Notes: generated by a model not told the origin, from the letters alone. DNA of 64,000 nucleotides from Candidatus Gastranaerophilales bacterium (GCA_944325635.1 CALVBD010000002.1:1-64000), one strand, 5' to 3'; positions 1 through 8,263 are shown, numbered from the stretch's first letter. Numbers and translations are program-made.

Positions 1-260
1 TCCGTGCTAAACGCTTCAACAAATGTCGTGGCGTTTTAAGAATATCGAGCAAAGTGCACCTGTCAAAATCGTTCCAGTATGTTGTCGTGCCTCAGGCGCT
101 TATGAAGCCGAGCAGAGTCACAGTTACGTTCCAAAGCAATTTCCGTGCTAAACGCTTCAACAAATGTCGTGGCGTTTTAAGAATATCGAGCAAAGTGCAC
201 CTGTCAAAATCGTTCCAGGGTATTGTCGTGCCTCAGGCACCTCAGGCACCTCAGGCACCT
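1..260. repeat. 141-bp direct repeat ending in a 9-bp microrepeat
   Basis: The first ~100 bases recur almost unchanged from position 142, a period of 141 bp, which is 47 codons. The second copy runs into three perfect copies of CCTCAGGCA (231-257). The repeat abuts the dnaB stop codon and continues past the left edge, so its full copy number is not visible. It could be a coding repeat on the + strand (see the next entry) or a non-coding tandem repeat; on the - strand only one frame stays open for about 38 codons. Confidence 0.75.
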
Positions 261-278
261 AGAAGGCGTCGGTTTTGA
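3..278 (+). CDS. possible 3' end of a repeat protein, cut by left edge
   Basis: The + frame from position 3 is open to a TGA at 276-278 and carries two 47-residue units rich in Lys/Arg, each with a VVPQA segment. It ends in PQAPQAPQAP and four arginines. The period being a multiple of three keeps the frame open across both units, which is compatible with coding but also expected by chance when one unit is stop-free. It converges with dnaB and overlaps its last bases by 20 nt. No family is recognised and no start is visible inside the window, so this may simply be non-coding repeat DNA. Confidence 0.3.
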   Translation, partial: RAKRFNKCRGVLRISSKVHLSKSFQYVVVPQALMKPSRVTVTFQSNFRAKRFNKCRGVLRISSKVHLSKSFQGIVVPQAPQAPQAPRRRRF

Positions 279-1644
279 TAGGGTTTTTGAATTTTGTAAT
301 ATTGCCCTGGAAGAGTAGTTTAACTGTTGCAAGGCCGCCGTTTCTGTGTTTTGCAATAATAATTTCTGATTCGCCTTTGGAGGCAGCTTTTACGGCTTCT
401 TCTTCACCTTCTTCGGTTTTTCTGTAGTATTCATCACGGTAAATGAACATAACAATATCGGCGTCCTGCTCGATAGAACCGGATTCACGAAGGTCTGAAA
501 GCATCGGGCGTTTATCAGTTCTGCTTTCAACTGCACGGGACAATTGCGATAGAGCAATTACCGGAACATCAAGTTCTTTTGCGAGGATTTTTAAACCCCT
601 TGATATTGCGGAAATCTGCTGCATACGGTCTTCCCTGCCGCTTCCTTCCATAAGCTGAAGATAGTCGATTAAGATAAGCCCCAGATTTTTTTCTTCCATT
701 TTTAATCGGCGGCATTTTGCACGTATATCGGTGATAGTACATCCGCTCGTATCATCAATATATACAGGTGCCTGCGCAAATGCGTTCATCGCATCCGCAA
801 GTTTTTCCCAGTCTTTGCTTTGCATATTACCTGTTTTCATTCTCTGGGAGTCAATTTCGGCTTCCGAACAGAGCATACGTTGTACAAGCTGATCCTTTGA
901 CATTTCAAGCGAGAAGATTGCAACAGGAACTTTTGCTTTTATTGCAACATTCTGAGCAATATTCAGGGCAAATGCGGTTTTACCCATTGCAGGACGCGCT
1001 GCAAGAATGATTAAGTCCGATTTTTGAAGCCCGTTAAGTACAACATCCAAATCAAAAAAACCTGTTGGCACCCCGATTAATTCATCTTTGTGGTTGTAGC
1101 GGTATTCAATTTTTTCATAGGTATTCAAGACTAAATCTTTGACGTGTACAAGGTCGCTTGTGGATTTTCGAGATGCAATATCAAAGATTAATTTTTCGGC
1201 ATTGTCAAGCGATTCATCAATCGGATTCATATCATAACCGTAGCCGACGATTTCCGAACCTGCATTGATAAGCGCTCTTTTAATCGCTTTTTCCTGAATA
1301 ATTTTTGCGTAATATTCAACGTTGGATGTTGTAATAGCGTTATAACTTAAATCATTAATGAAAGAACGGCCTCCGACAGCATCAAGTTTTGCGTTGTAGC
1401 TTAGAACGTCGGAGACAGAAATAATATCAATCTTTTCATTCTGGTTAAAAAGTTCCAGCATAGCCTCATAAATATATCTGTGAGCGGGTTTGTAGAAGCT
1501 TTCGGGTTTTAATGTTTCAACGACTTTTGTGATAACACGGGGATTTACCAAAATCGCGCCGAGGACAGCTTCTTCTGCTTCTACATTCTGAGGTAAAAGG
1601 TTTAAATCCTGATTATTGTTCTTTTTTTCTTTTACTGGCGGCAT
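259..1644 (-). CDS. dnaB: replicative DNA helicase DnaB
   Basis: This is the hexameric helicase that unwinds DNA at the replication fork and binds primase. The 461-residue length is normal for the family. The N-terminal DnaB domain (about residues 15-120, LPQNVEAEEAVLGAIL) is followed by the RecA-like ATPase with Walker A (ARPAMGKTAFAL, about residue 219), Walker B (LGLILIDYLQLM) and the DLRESGSIEQDAD segment typical of DnaB. No intein is present. The ATG is preceded by AAGGAG with good spacing. It is transcribed away from the lytic transglycosylase gene at 1830. The function is secure. Confidence 0.97.
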   Translation of the reverse strand: MPPVKEKKNNNQDLNLLPQNVEAEEAVLGAILVNPRVITKVVETLKPESFYKPAHRYIYEAMLELFNQNEKIDIISVSDVLSYNAKLDAVGGRSFINDLSYNAITTSNVEYYAKIIQEKAIKRALINAGSEIVGYGYDMNPIDESLDNAEKLIFDIASRKSTSDLVHVKDLVLNTYEKIEYRYNHKDELIGVPTGFFDLDVVLNGLQKSDLIILAARPAMGKTAFALNIAQNVAIKAKVPVAIFSLEMSKDQLVQRMLCSEAEIDSQRMKTGNMQSKDWEKLADAMNAFAQAPVYIDDTSGCTITDIRAKCRRLKMEEKNLGLILIDYLQLMEGSGREDRMQQISAISRGLKILAKELDVPVIALSQLSRAVESRTDKRPMLSDLRESGSIEQDADIVMFIYRDEYYRKTEEGEEEAVKAASKGESEIIIAKHRNGGLATVKLLFQGNITKFKNPIKTDAF

Positions 1645-1771
1645 GCTTACTCCTTAACTTTTGATTACCATGATATAACATCAAGATTTAAATATCCCAT
1701 GCCGCTTTATATATTTTTACAAGAATTATTTTAATATTTGTTAATAAATACGATAATAATTATCAATTTTT

Positions 1772-1799
1772 TTGACATTACATACTTTATATATACAAG
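1772..1799 (+). promoter_or_regulatory. possible promoter of the 1830 gene
   Basis: A perfect TTGACA at 1772-1777 lies 52 bases before the start codon. The best -10 candidates (TATACA at 1792, TACAAG at 1794) have short spacing or a weak match, so only the -35 is convincing. Confidence 0.35.
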
Positions 1800-1829
1800 G
1801 GAAGTAAAATTTTATCGGGGGTATCAAAA

Positions 1830-2510
1830 ATGGGCGATTGGTTAAGCGAATATAAACTGTTAAAAAGGTATTATGAAGAAAGACGGGATAATGTTTATGT
1901 GGCTAAACCTCCGATGTATGGTGCTGATTTGCAAAGAGCATATTCCAAAAATCCGGTTCTTGTATTGAAAAATCATTTTAATTCAATAAAGAGTAAGATA
2001 TTTGAAAAAGATATTTCGGTTGTTAAAGATATTATTGCAGGCGACAAGGATGCACCGCGAAATCTTAACAGGGACAAAATGGCGGCAATGATTGTGGAAG
2101 CTGCGTATGAAGCGAAAGTTGATCCTGTAATTATTGCACATATTGCCCGCCGTGAATCTGACTTTAACCAGCAGGCAAACAATGGAACAGGCAAGGGTAT
2201 AATGCAGCTTACCCCTATTTCAATTAAGGATATGTATGAACGACCGGATATTTACGAACCTGAACTGCGCCCTATCCTTAAGAAATACGGAACAGCTGAA
2301 AAACTTTTTGCGGCATTGAAAAAAGATCCGGAACTTAATATCAAAGTCGGGGCATTTTTATTCCGTGCAAAACTTAATAAAGCCGGAGGAAATGTTAAGA
2401 AAGCTCTGGAGCTTTATAACGGAAGCAAGCTGAAATATCGTTATGCAGATGCTGTCATGAATAATATTAATAACACGAAAAATCGTCTGGGATTTCGTGG
2501 TTTAGCCTAA
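1830..2510 (+). CDS. lytic transglycosylase-like protein (SLT domain)
   Basis: A predicted peptidoglycan-cleaving enzyme of 226 residues. The first ~80 residues are charged and unrecognised. From about residue 85 an SLT-type lysozyme fold is visible: VDPVIIAHIARRESDFN holds the likely catalytic Glu, followed by GTGKGIMQLTP and a C-terminal ALELYNGS segment. There is no obvious signal peptide, so export would need another route or the protein acts after lysis. The start ATG follows a G-rich Shine-Dalgarno (TCGGGGG). Its stop codon directly abuts the stop of the convergent porin gene, leaving no spacer. The substrate is inferred from the fold only. Confidence 0.8.
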   Translation: MGDWLSEYKLLKRYYEERRDNVYVAKPPMYGADLQRAYSKNPVLVLKNHFNSIKSKIFEKDISVVKDIIAGDKDAPRNLNRDKMAAMIVEAAYEAKVDPVIIAHIARRESDFNQQANNGTGKGIMQLTPISIKDMYERPDIYEPELRPILKKYGTAEKLFAALKKDPELNIKVGAFLFRAKLNKAGGNVKKALELYNGSKLKYRYADAVMNNINNTKNRLGFRGLA

Positions 2511-3893
2511 TTACAGAAGCAGCTGGGTCGCGAAAATAACCCTGTGGCTGTCAGGGGTTGCATCATTCTGGCAGTAAACGTAATTCATAATCAGTCTTAC
2601 GGCCTGCCCTTTTATAAAATAATTTATACCTGCCGAATATTCTCTACGATTGTTGTCTGCGATGTCTCTATTCGGGTCAAAATAGTCATAGCGCGCAATA
2701 AGCTGTAATTGCGGGACGATTTTGTAGCCTATTGTATAATTGAAGCCCTGAGCCTTGTCGCTGCTTACGTTGAATCCGTTGTAGCCGTCAGCAATTGCAT
2801 ATTCAAAATTTGTCCAGAGTTTTTTATATTTGTAACCGACATAGAAGCTTCCGACCGTGTAATCAGTCTTGTTATGACCTGCATTTAAACCTCCTCCGAT
2901 AATAAGCCTGCCATAACGGCCGTCGGTTTTGCCGAGCGGTTTAAAATCAACCCAGCCCGTGAATTCAGTTCCAGGGAACCAGTCGCGGAAAAATCTGTCC
3001 GAGCTGTTCAGTGCAAAGTTATAGTCAATTAATGAATAGTTTCCGATTAAACGTACACCCAAAGCCCTTGTGTTTCCGAAAGTTCTAGCGATTTGCGAGC
3101 GCGCAACAAAAGGCAGGATATAAGAACTTGAACCTCCTTCTTTTCCCACCTGATTTCTGGAATAACCGACAACAATTTTATGGTGCGGAATGCTGCTGTT
3201 AATAATATATGCGTCTGCAACAAAGTTTTGCATATAATTCAACCCGTCGCGCGGCCGCGGATTAAATAAAATTTTAAAGTCGTTATTGGTATGGCGGAAT
3301 TTCCCCAGAGCTCCTATTTGAAAAAAGCCGTTTTCGTAACCGAAGTCATAATCAGAACCCTGCCAGCCGGAGGCAAGGCTTCCCTGATATGCACCATAAA
3401 ACTGTACTTTACTTACCGGACCTTTTTTAGGTCGTACGGTTAATTCTTCTCTCAATAAATAAGTCGGTACATCGGTTCTGGTAATTTTTCTATGGTATAT
3501 CCGCCCTAAAAGAGTATCCTCATCAATAACATTATCATGGTTTTTATCAAAAATTTCATCCAGATTGAAATTATCAAACAGGGAAAATTCAGCCTCAACA
3601 TTACTGTCAACTTCACTCGAAAGTCCAAAGGGAGGCTTCTTGACAGGTTTTAGCATTTCGGCATTATTTTCCGGAAGTTCATCTTCAATTTCTTCAAGAT
3701 CAACATTTTCCTCAGGCGTTTCGTCAACTTCATTGTGCTGAACAGGATTTTTTAATGCATCTTCTTCAAGTTGTAAATGAATGGCGTCTTCGGTTTTACT
3801 TTTAGGCACAACCGGCTTTTCTGCACCTGCATAAGCCGGGCTGAAACTTGAAATAAAGGCAAGTATAATTATTATTTTAAAAATACGGTTCAC
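2511..3893 (-). CDS. outer-membrane porin, OprO/OprP-like
   Basis: A signal peptide (residues 1-22, ending AYAGA) leads a 460-residue protein. An acidic linker of about 70 residues rich in Glu and Asn follows, with a Ca-binding-like DKNHDNVIDED stretch near residue 120. The last ~300 residues are alternating beta-strands typical of the phosphate-selective porin O/P family (VQFYGAYQGSLASGW; FNYTIGYKIVPQLQLIARYDYF), ending in a hydrophobic strand. It would let small, often anionic solutes cross the outer membrane; the actual solute cannot be read from sequence. The acidic linker is unusual for the family and might contact peptidoglycan or metal ions. The N-terminus is well defined by the signal sequence. 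Confidence 0.8.
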   Translation of the reverse strand: MNRIFKIIIILAFISSFSPAYAGAEKPVVPKSKTEDAIHLQLEEDALKNPVQHNEVDETPEENVDLEEIEDELPENNAEMLKPVKKPPFGLSSEVDSNVEAEFSLFDNFNLDEIFDKNHDNVIDEDTLLGRIYHRKITRTDVPTYLLREELTVRPKKGPVSKVQFYGAYQGSLASGWQGSDYDFGYENGFFQIGALGKFRHTNNDFKILFNPRPRDGLNYMQNFVADAYIINSSIPHHKIVVGYSRNQVGKEGGSSSYILPFVARSQIARTFGNTRALGVRLIGNYSLIDYNFALNSSDRFFRDWFPGTEFTGWVDFKPLGKTDGRYGRLIIGGGLNAGHNKTDYTVGSFYVGYKYKKLWTNFEYAIADGYNGFNVSSDKAQGFNYTIGYKIVPQLQLIARYDYFDPNRDIADNNRREYSAGINYFIKGQAVRLIMNYVYCQNDATPDSHRVIFATQLLL

Positions 3894-3918
3894 AAATATT
3901 AATTATATCACAAAAAGC

Positions 3919-3948
3919 TTGCAAAAAAAATTTTTTTTATAGTATATT
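3919..3948 (+). promoter_or_regulatory. promoter-like pair directly upstream of the decarboxylase start
   Basis: TTGCAA (3919-3924) and TATATT (3943-3948) are separated by 18 bases. A transcript would begin about 7 bases past the -10, at or next to the ATG at 3955. No Shine-Dalgarno is present, so the mRNA could be leaderless. Confidence 0.45.
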
Positions 3949-3954
3949 TTTATT

Positions 3955-5379
3955 ATGACAAATGTAACAAAGAATGTAAAGTCAACTAAAGTACAAGCCC
4001 CTATTGTTGAAGCCCTTAAAAAAGCTTATGAAAACCCCACTTATCAGTTTCATATTCCGGGTCATACAAAAGGAAACGGATCTTTGCCGGAGTTTAGAAA
4101 ACTCATTGGCAGGAAAGCTTTGTGCGTAGATACGACTGATGAATTTGATAATCTTGGAACACTTCATCCTGCTACAGGTCCTATCAAGGAAGCTCAGGAG
4201 CTTGCGGCAAAAGCGTTCGGTGCTAAAAAGACTTTCTTCCTTTTGAACGGTTCAACTGCCGGAAACCTTGCGTTAGCTATGGGACTTACCAAAAAAGGCC
4301 AGAAAATTATTACCAACAGAAACTGTCACCGTTCGGTTTTGACAGGCATGATTATATCAGGCGCAGAGCCATTGTGGCTTATCCCTAACCGTTTTGAAGA
4401 ATGGGGAATCTGGGGTAATGTCAGTCCTGAAAGTGTTGATGAAATGCTTAAAACACACGATGATGTTGCTATGGTCTGGATTACAAATCCGACCTATGAA
4501 GGTGTTGTATCTGATATAAAATCAATTTCTGCAGTCTGCAAGCGTTACGGTGTACCGTTAATTGTTGATGAAGCACACGCTTGTCTTTGGAATTTCAACA
4601 AACACCTTCCGACACCGGCACTTCAATTAGGTGCGGATGCGGTTGTTCATTCTTTGCATAAAACCGGCGGAAGTATGAGCCAGAGTTCTATGCTTCATAT
4701 TGCGGAAAATTCTATGATTGATGTTGATGCTGTTGAAAAAGCTTTGAAACTTCTCCACACAACGAGTCCTTCTCTAATGCTTCTTGCAAGTCTTGACGCT
4801 GCACGCGCAAACCTTGACAGTACAAGAGGAAGAAAGCTTCTTGAACGTGCAATTTCAAACGCCAAATATCTTCGCCGTGAAATAGAAAAAATGGAACATA
4901 TTCATGACTTGAAACCTGATTTCGGATACCTGACGGATGTAACAAAAGTATTCATCAGAGCAGACGGTCTTTCAGGCAAACGTCTCGAATCAATCCTTGA
5001 AATAGATTTTAATATAGAAGTCGAAAGTGCGTCGGATGCAGGGCTTTTGCTTTTATCAAACATAGGCAACACCAGAGCTGATATGGAATATCTGGTTAAA
5101 TGTCTCAGAAAAATTGACCAGACCCATTATTCTGACATCTGCTATCTTGAAAAGAAAAAGCACATGCCGATGCTGACTCCTGTTATCAAAAGAAGCCTCA
5201 GGGAAGCATACTATTCTCCGAAAGAAACAATTCCGAAAGATCTTGCTGTCGGCAGAATTGCTGCAGAAGTCATTGCAGAATGCCCGCCGGGGATTGCAAT
5301 TCTTTTGCCAGGAGAATTGATTACAGAAGCTCACCTGCCTTATTTAACGGATTACGATTTTATTGAAGTTTTGAAATAA
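3955..5379 (+). CDS. Orn/Lys/Arg-type PLP decarboxylase
   Basis: A PLP-dependent decarboxylase of the compact (about 475-residue) group I family, which acts on arginine, lysine or ornithine in polyamine synthesis. The order of motifs is characteristic: FHIPGHTKGNG near residue 30, DTTDEFDNLGTLHPATGPI, LLNGSTAGNLA, NRNCHRSV, VDEAHA (Asp about 205, binds the pyridine ring) and HSLHKTGG with the Schiff-base Lys near 236. The C-terminal small domain carries PPGIAILLPGE. Substrate choice cannot be settled from motifs; arginine decarboxylase (SpeA-like) is the common annotation in cyanobacterial relatives. No Shine-Dalgarno precedes the ATG. The stop abuts the convergent MarR-like gene. Confidence 0.87.
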   Translation: MTNVTKNVKSTKVQAPIVEALKKAYENPTYQFHIPGHTKGNGSLPEFRKLIGRKALCVDTTDEFDNLGTLHPATGPIKEAQELAAKAFGAKKTFFLLNGSTAGNLALAMGLTKKGQKIITNRNCHRSVLTGMIISGAEPLWLIPNRFEEWGIWGNVSPESVDEMLKTHDDVAMVWITNPTYEGVVSDIKSISAVCKRYGVPLIVDEAHACLWNFNKHLPTPALQLGADAVVHSLHKTGGSMSQSSMLHIAENSMIDVDAVEKALKLLHTTSPSLMLLASLDAARANLDSTRGRKLLERAISNAKYLRREIEKMEHIHDLKPDFGYLTDVTKVFIRADGLSGKRLESILEIDFNIEVESASDAGLLLLSNIGNTRADMEYLVKCLRKIDQTHYSDICYLEKKKHMPMLTPVIKRSLREAYYSPKETIPKDLAVGRIAAEVIAECPPGIAILLPGELITEAHLPYLTDYDFIEVLK

Positions 5380-5850
5380 TTACCTCTTGTATTCCGCGTC
5401 AGAAAGTGAAATTAGGATATTTCTTACTTTTAAAAGCGTTTTGGTAAATGTTACAAGTTCGCTTTCCGTCAGGAATTTTGCAAGAATTCCGACCATTTTG
5501 TCATTTTTCGGTGAAATGTCCTGATAAACTCTGTTTCCGTCTTTTGTTAATTCGTAATGATTTACTTGAATTTCCGTACCGTTGTTTTTAACCTCTTTTA
5601 TTAGGTGCTTTTTTATAAGTTTTGACAGGAGTTTCTCGACATAACCCTTTTCCTTAAAAAGAGTCTTGGCGAGGGTATTTTTGTCGATATGCGGATAGCA
5701 TACCAGAGTGTCAAGTACAATATATTCCTCCAGTGTAATACGATTTTTTACTTCTTGATTGAAGTAATTTTCCGCAAGCGCGTTGAAAATTTTTGCTGTG
5801 ATTTCAAGCTGAAATGTCAGACTGTTGACAAAACGTACTGATTTGTTCAT
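5380..5850 (-). CDS. MarR-like winged-helix regulator (copy A)
   Basis: A 156-residue dimeric-type winged-helix regulator. The central part (about residues 40-105) reads LEEYIVLDTLVCYPHIDKNTLAKTL, then a recognition helix (GYVEKLLSKLIKKHLI) and a wing, then ELTKDGNRVYQD, all as in MarR. It is clearly related to the protein at 5950 and to that at 18762 (same layout ETAKIFNALA, LEEY, YPHIDKN), so these form a small paralogous family. A near-palindromic operator lies just upstream at 5884-5897. The ligand and targets are unknown. The ATG is preceded by a GAGAGG Shine-Dalgarno. Confidence 0.8.
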   Translation of the reverse strand: MNKSVRFVNSLTFQLEITAKIFNALAENYFNQEVKNRITLEEYIVLDTLVCYPHIDKNTLAKTLFKEKGYVEKLLSKLIKKHLIKEVKNNGTEIQVNHYELTKDGNRVYQDISPKNDKMVGILAKFLTESELVTFTKTLLKVRNILISLSDAEYKR

Positions 5851-5883
5851 AGGTAACCTCTCTTCTCGTGTTTAAGTAAGTGT

Positions 5884-5897
5884 GTATAAATTTCTAC
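5884..5897. promoter_or_regulatory. operator-like near-palindrome, copy 1
   Basis: GTATAAATTTCTAC differs at one base from the perfect palindrome GTAGAAATTTCTAC found at 6496-6509. Each site sits upstream of one of two adjacent MarR-like genes, which points to auto- or cross-regulation. Confidence 0.6.
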
Positions 5898-5949
5898 CTA
5901 TTGAATTTAATACTATTTTTTCAAAAGTCAACAAAATTTAGAAAAATTT

Positions 5950-6435
5950 TCAAAAATTAATATCGTTATGTTCAAGCATTTTATTTTTAAGCTTGTCTAA
6001 AAGAAACAGAAAATCATAAATTTCTTCGTCCGAAAATTCCGCAAGAACTTCGGTTCCTAGCTGACGGAACGCTTCATTGGTTTCTTCATACACAATTTTA
6101 CCCTTTTCGGTCAAAGCTGTATGTTTAATCATCATATTATTTCTGGTGCTTAAACTCCTTGTTATAAACCCTTTTTGTTCCATATCAGTCAGAATTTTTC
6201 CGACGTGAGCTTTGCCTTTATAAACTAATTTAGCAAGGTCGCTCTGAGAAAGTGAAGGGTTTGCGATAATATGGCTGAGAATTCTGAATTCTTCCAAGTC
6301 AAGGATGCTTTTTACACCTTTTACATAATTTTTATAATAATTTCTTGCCATTAGTTCAGAAATTCTGGCGGTTTCAGCAAGCTTAAAAGGTAGACCTTCA
6401 ATAAAAGGAATTCCTTTTGTCCTGTCTTTATTCAT
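5950..6435 (-). CDS. MarR-like winged-helix regulator (copy B)
   Basis: A paralogue of the 5380 protein. Winged-helix motifs include LEEFRILSHIIANPSLSQSDLAKLVY, the recognition helix GKAHVGKILTDMEQKGFI and the wing with ALTEKGKIVYEE. The frame opens at a TTG at 6444, but the ATG at 6435 is preferred because an AAAGGTGA Shine-Dalgarno lies 9 bases before it. A good promoter (6462-6490) and a perfect palindrome (6496-6509) lie upstream. The two MarR genes point the same way with about 100 bases between them and appear to have separate promoters. Ligand unknown. Confidence 0.82.
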   Translation of the reverse strand: MNKDRTKGIPFIEGLPFKLAETARISELMARNYYKNYVKGVKSILDLEEFRILSHIIANPSLSQSDLAKLVYKGKAHVGKILTDMEQKGFITRSLSTRNNMMIKHTALTEKGKIVYEETNEAFRQLGTEVLAEFSDEEIYDFLFLLDKLKNKMLEHNDINF

Positions 6436-6461
6436 AGATATCAATCACCTTTCAATCTACA

Positions 6462-6490
6462 ATCATAGCACTGTGAGAAGTTTTTGACAA
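6462..6490 (-). promoter_or_regulatory. sigma-70-type promoter for MarR copy B
   Basis: On the - strand TTGTCA and TATGAT are separated by exactly 17 bases. The 14-bp palindrome ends 5 bases upstream of the -35. Confidence 0.65.
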
Positions 6491-6495
6491 TAATG

Positions 6496-6509
6496 GTAGA
6501 AATTTCTAC
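6496..6509. promoter_or_regulatory. operator: perfect 14-bp palindrome, copy 2
   Basis: GTAGAAATTTCTAC lies between the divergent genes at 6435 (-) and 6625 (+). It matches the site at 5884-5897 with one change and is probably bound by one or both MarR-like proteins. Confidence 0.7.
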
Positions 6510-6624
6510 AGGTAAACTTTTCTTCATATTAATAAAAATTTACTAAAGTTTTGAAAAAAAATGTCCGTTAAAGCGAGAGTATCTTGTTTTTAGAGAGAGA
6601 AACTACAAAAGAAAGGACGGATGT

Positions 6625-7134
6625 ATGACAACATCAATTTCGGCAGTAAATGCCGGCAGTTCGGCAGCAAGTGAGGCTGTGACCAAAAAATCCTCATTGA
6701 GTAATGATACAAAAGCACGGCTGGAAGCATTAGGGATTACAGCGACAGAAGGGATGACTGAATCCGAGGCGCAGGCAAAAATCGCCGCTGCAGAACAGAG
6801 GGATAATGCTCAAAATGAGGGAGGAGAACAGCAGGGAAATTCCTCGGAAGCGGAAATTATGGCTGATGTAAAAAGTCTTGCCGCAAAAGTAGGTGTATCT
6901 GTAGCAAGTGATGAGGATGTTGCTGATATTTTGGATGATATTGCCGCAGAATTAGAGGTAATGCTTGAAGAAGCAGAAAATAATCCTTCAGTACTTGCTC
7001 AATTATCAACTTATTTATCAGAGTTAACAAGCCTGGATGATCAATATCAAAGTATTCAAAATTCTCAAGTCGGAATGTATTCTGCAATGAATATGATTTC
7101 AACCAATAACAAAATAGCATTAGGTTTAACATAA
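6625..7134 (+). CDS. acidic helical protein of unknown function
   Basis: 169 residues, rich in Ala, Glu, Ser and Gln, with no signal peptide and no membrane span. The N-terminal 25 residues are Ser/Thr/Ala-rich and look unstructured, like secretion tails of type III-type substrates; this is only a resemblance. Residues 30-60 contain LEALGITATEGMTESEAQAKI, and the rest is predicted helix (DVADILDDIAAELEVMLEEAE). The ATG follows AGAAAGGACGG, a good ribosome site. It is divergent from MarR copy B and may share its palindromic operator. GC-rich repeat DNA starts 4 bases after its stop. Confidence 0.7.
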   Translation: MTTSISAVNAGSSAASEAVTKKSSLSNDTKARLEALGITATEGMTESEAQAKIAAAEQRDNAQNEGGEQQGNSSEAEIMADVKSLAAKVGVSVASDEDVADILDDIAAELEVMLEEAENNPSVLAQLSTYLSELTSLDDQYQSIQNSQVGMYSAMNMISTNNKIALGLT

Positions 7135-7137
7135 ACT

Positions 7138-7466
7138 GTCCGAGAAAATTTCGCGATAAGGCAGTAAAGCGAAATTTTTGAGAGGCGTTTGAAAAGCGGC
7201 TTGCGAGCTGAAGGCGAACAGGCTTGCTGTAGAGCAAGACTGTGCAGCCTGTTAAACGCGAGCAAACAAGCAGGTGAGCCGCTGCACGGCGGCGTGGAGC
7301 GGATTTACACTCTGCCGAACAAAACAATCCGGTGAATTGTTTTGTGAGAGGGTACGGTAGTCCGGGTAGCGAGCGGATTGAGCCGCCAGAGCGGGAGCTC
7401 GAAGGTGAAACTCCGTGAGGTAGAAGTAAATCCAAGAAGCCGGCGGAAAGCGGCGACACTAGATTA
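7138..7466 (+). repeat. GC-rich interspersed repeat R1 (modules A, B, C)
   Basis: This starts TGTCCGAG and ends CACTAGATTA. A 191-bp copy lacking the middle part is at 43191-43381; 3' pieces are at 26956-27010 and 20961-20981. Module A folds well on paper: AAATTTCGC/GCGAAATTT, then AACAGGC/GCCTGTT enclosing TTGCT/AGCAA. In the 43-kb copy the inner stem is kept while its loop changes. Module B (7299-7437) is inserted between A and C. The first hairpin follows the stop of the 6625 gene and could stop its transcript. Confidence 0.85.
7299..7437 (+). mobile_element. module B copy 1, a nested structured insert
   Basis: It begins GCGGATTT and ends AAATCCAAGA. Removing it rejoins GGCGTGGA with GCCGGCGG, matching the uninterrupted 43-kb repeat (GGCGTTGA|GCCGGCGG) at all but one base. 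The ends pair (GGATTTAC 7301-7308 with GTAAATCC 7426-7433). Inner stems are ACAAAACAAT/ATTGTTTTGT (7319-7345), GCGG/CCGC (7373-7386) and GAGC/GCTC (7389-7400). It has no ORF of its own. Confidence 0.7.
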
Positions 7467-7488
7467 CTTCACTGCGATATATTAAGTC

Positions 7489-7522
7489 AAAGCACTTCAA
7501 TTTTTATTTGGAGTGCTTTTTT
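7489..7522. terminator. bidirectional terminator between 6625 gene and dedA
   Basis: AAAGCACT (7489-7496) pairs with AGTGCTTT (7512-7519) and is followed by a T-run; the reverse strand has an equivalent layout for the convergent dedA transcript. Confidence 0.75.
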
Positions 7523-7524
7523 AT

Positions 7525-8151
7525 TTACGATTCTTTGAGGTGTTTAATATGTTTATAGATATAAATTGCACCGAGAATACCGAAAATCAGGACAATTGCA
7601 ATATCAAATTTGTGCCAGATGTGTTTGAAGGCTTCAAGGTTCTGTCCCATTTTGACCCCGACATAAACAAGCGCATAACTCCACACAAGGGAACCTAAAA
7701 ACGTAAGGGTAAAAAAGACTCTCTTTCTTGCCCTTAAAATTCCTGCCGGAAGTGAGATGAAAGTTCTTACAACCGGAAGCATTCTGCACAAGAAAAATGC
7801 CCAATCCCCGTATTTTTCAACCCATTTATCAGCTTCTTCAAGGTCTTTTTTCGAAACAAGAAAATATTTTCCGTATTTTTCAACGAATTTTCTTCCGCCA
7901 AAATAACCGAGGTAATAAGAAGGAATTGACCCGAGTACGCACCCGAAAGCACCTGCCAGTGCTGCAACATGGAAATTCATTTCTCCCTTGCTCACAATAT
8001 ATCCTGCAAAAGGCAAGACGGCTTCGCTGGGAAGCGGAATGTTACACGATTCTATCGCCATTAAAAGGCTTATGCCCCAAGGTCCCATGTGAGTTATTAC
8101 GTGTTCTATAAAATTTATAAGAAATCCCAGTATTGAATTAATGAATTCCAT
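7525..8151 (-). CDS. DedA family membrane protein
   Basis: A 208-residue inner-membrane protein of the DedA/SNARE-associated superfamily, involved in envelope homeostasis and, in some members, undecaprenyl-phosphate or phospholipid flipping. Diagnostic segments are ESCNIPLPSEAVLPFAGYI (about 35-53), the GCVLGSIPSYYLGYFGGRKF re-entrant region, FFLCRMLPVVRTFISLPAG with the conserved Arg residues, and C-terminal transmembrane helices. Start chosen at an ATG preceded by AGGAGGAGA. It is monocistronic here, ending at a shared terminator. The exact substrate is not predictable. Confidence 0.92.
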   Translation of the reverse strand: MEFINSILGFLINFIEHVITHMGPWGISLLMAIESCNIPLPSEAVLPFAGYIVSKGEMNFHVAALAGAFGCVLGSIPSYYLGYFGGRKFVEKYGKYFLVSKKDLEEADKWVEKYGDWAFFLCRMLPVVRTFISLPAGILRARKRVFFTLTFLGSLVWSYALVYVGVKMGQNLEAFKHIWHKFDIAIVLIFGILGAIYIYKHIKHLKES

Positions 8152-8263
8152 GCTCTCCTCCTAGTTAACCAGTTCATTATACCAAAAGCAAAAGGATTAT
8201 TCGGGATTTGTAAAGTTTTTTATTGTTTGTGATTATTGAGATACGGCAGAAATTTTTATACGC

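Noticed and set aside
6857-7459. A 200-codon ORF on the - strand across repeat R1 and the 6625 gene
   Set aside because: Half of it is antisense to a better-supported gene and the rest crosses repeat DNA; similar reading frames appear in other repeat copies with no protein character.
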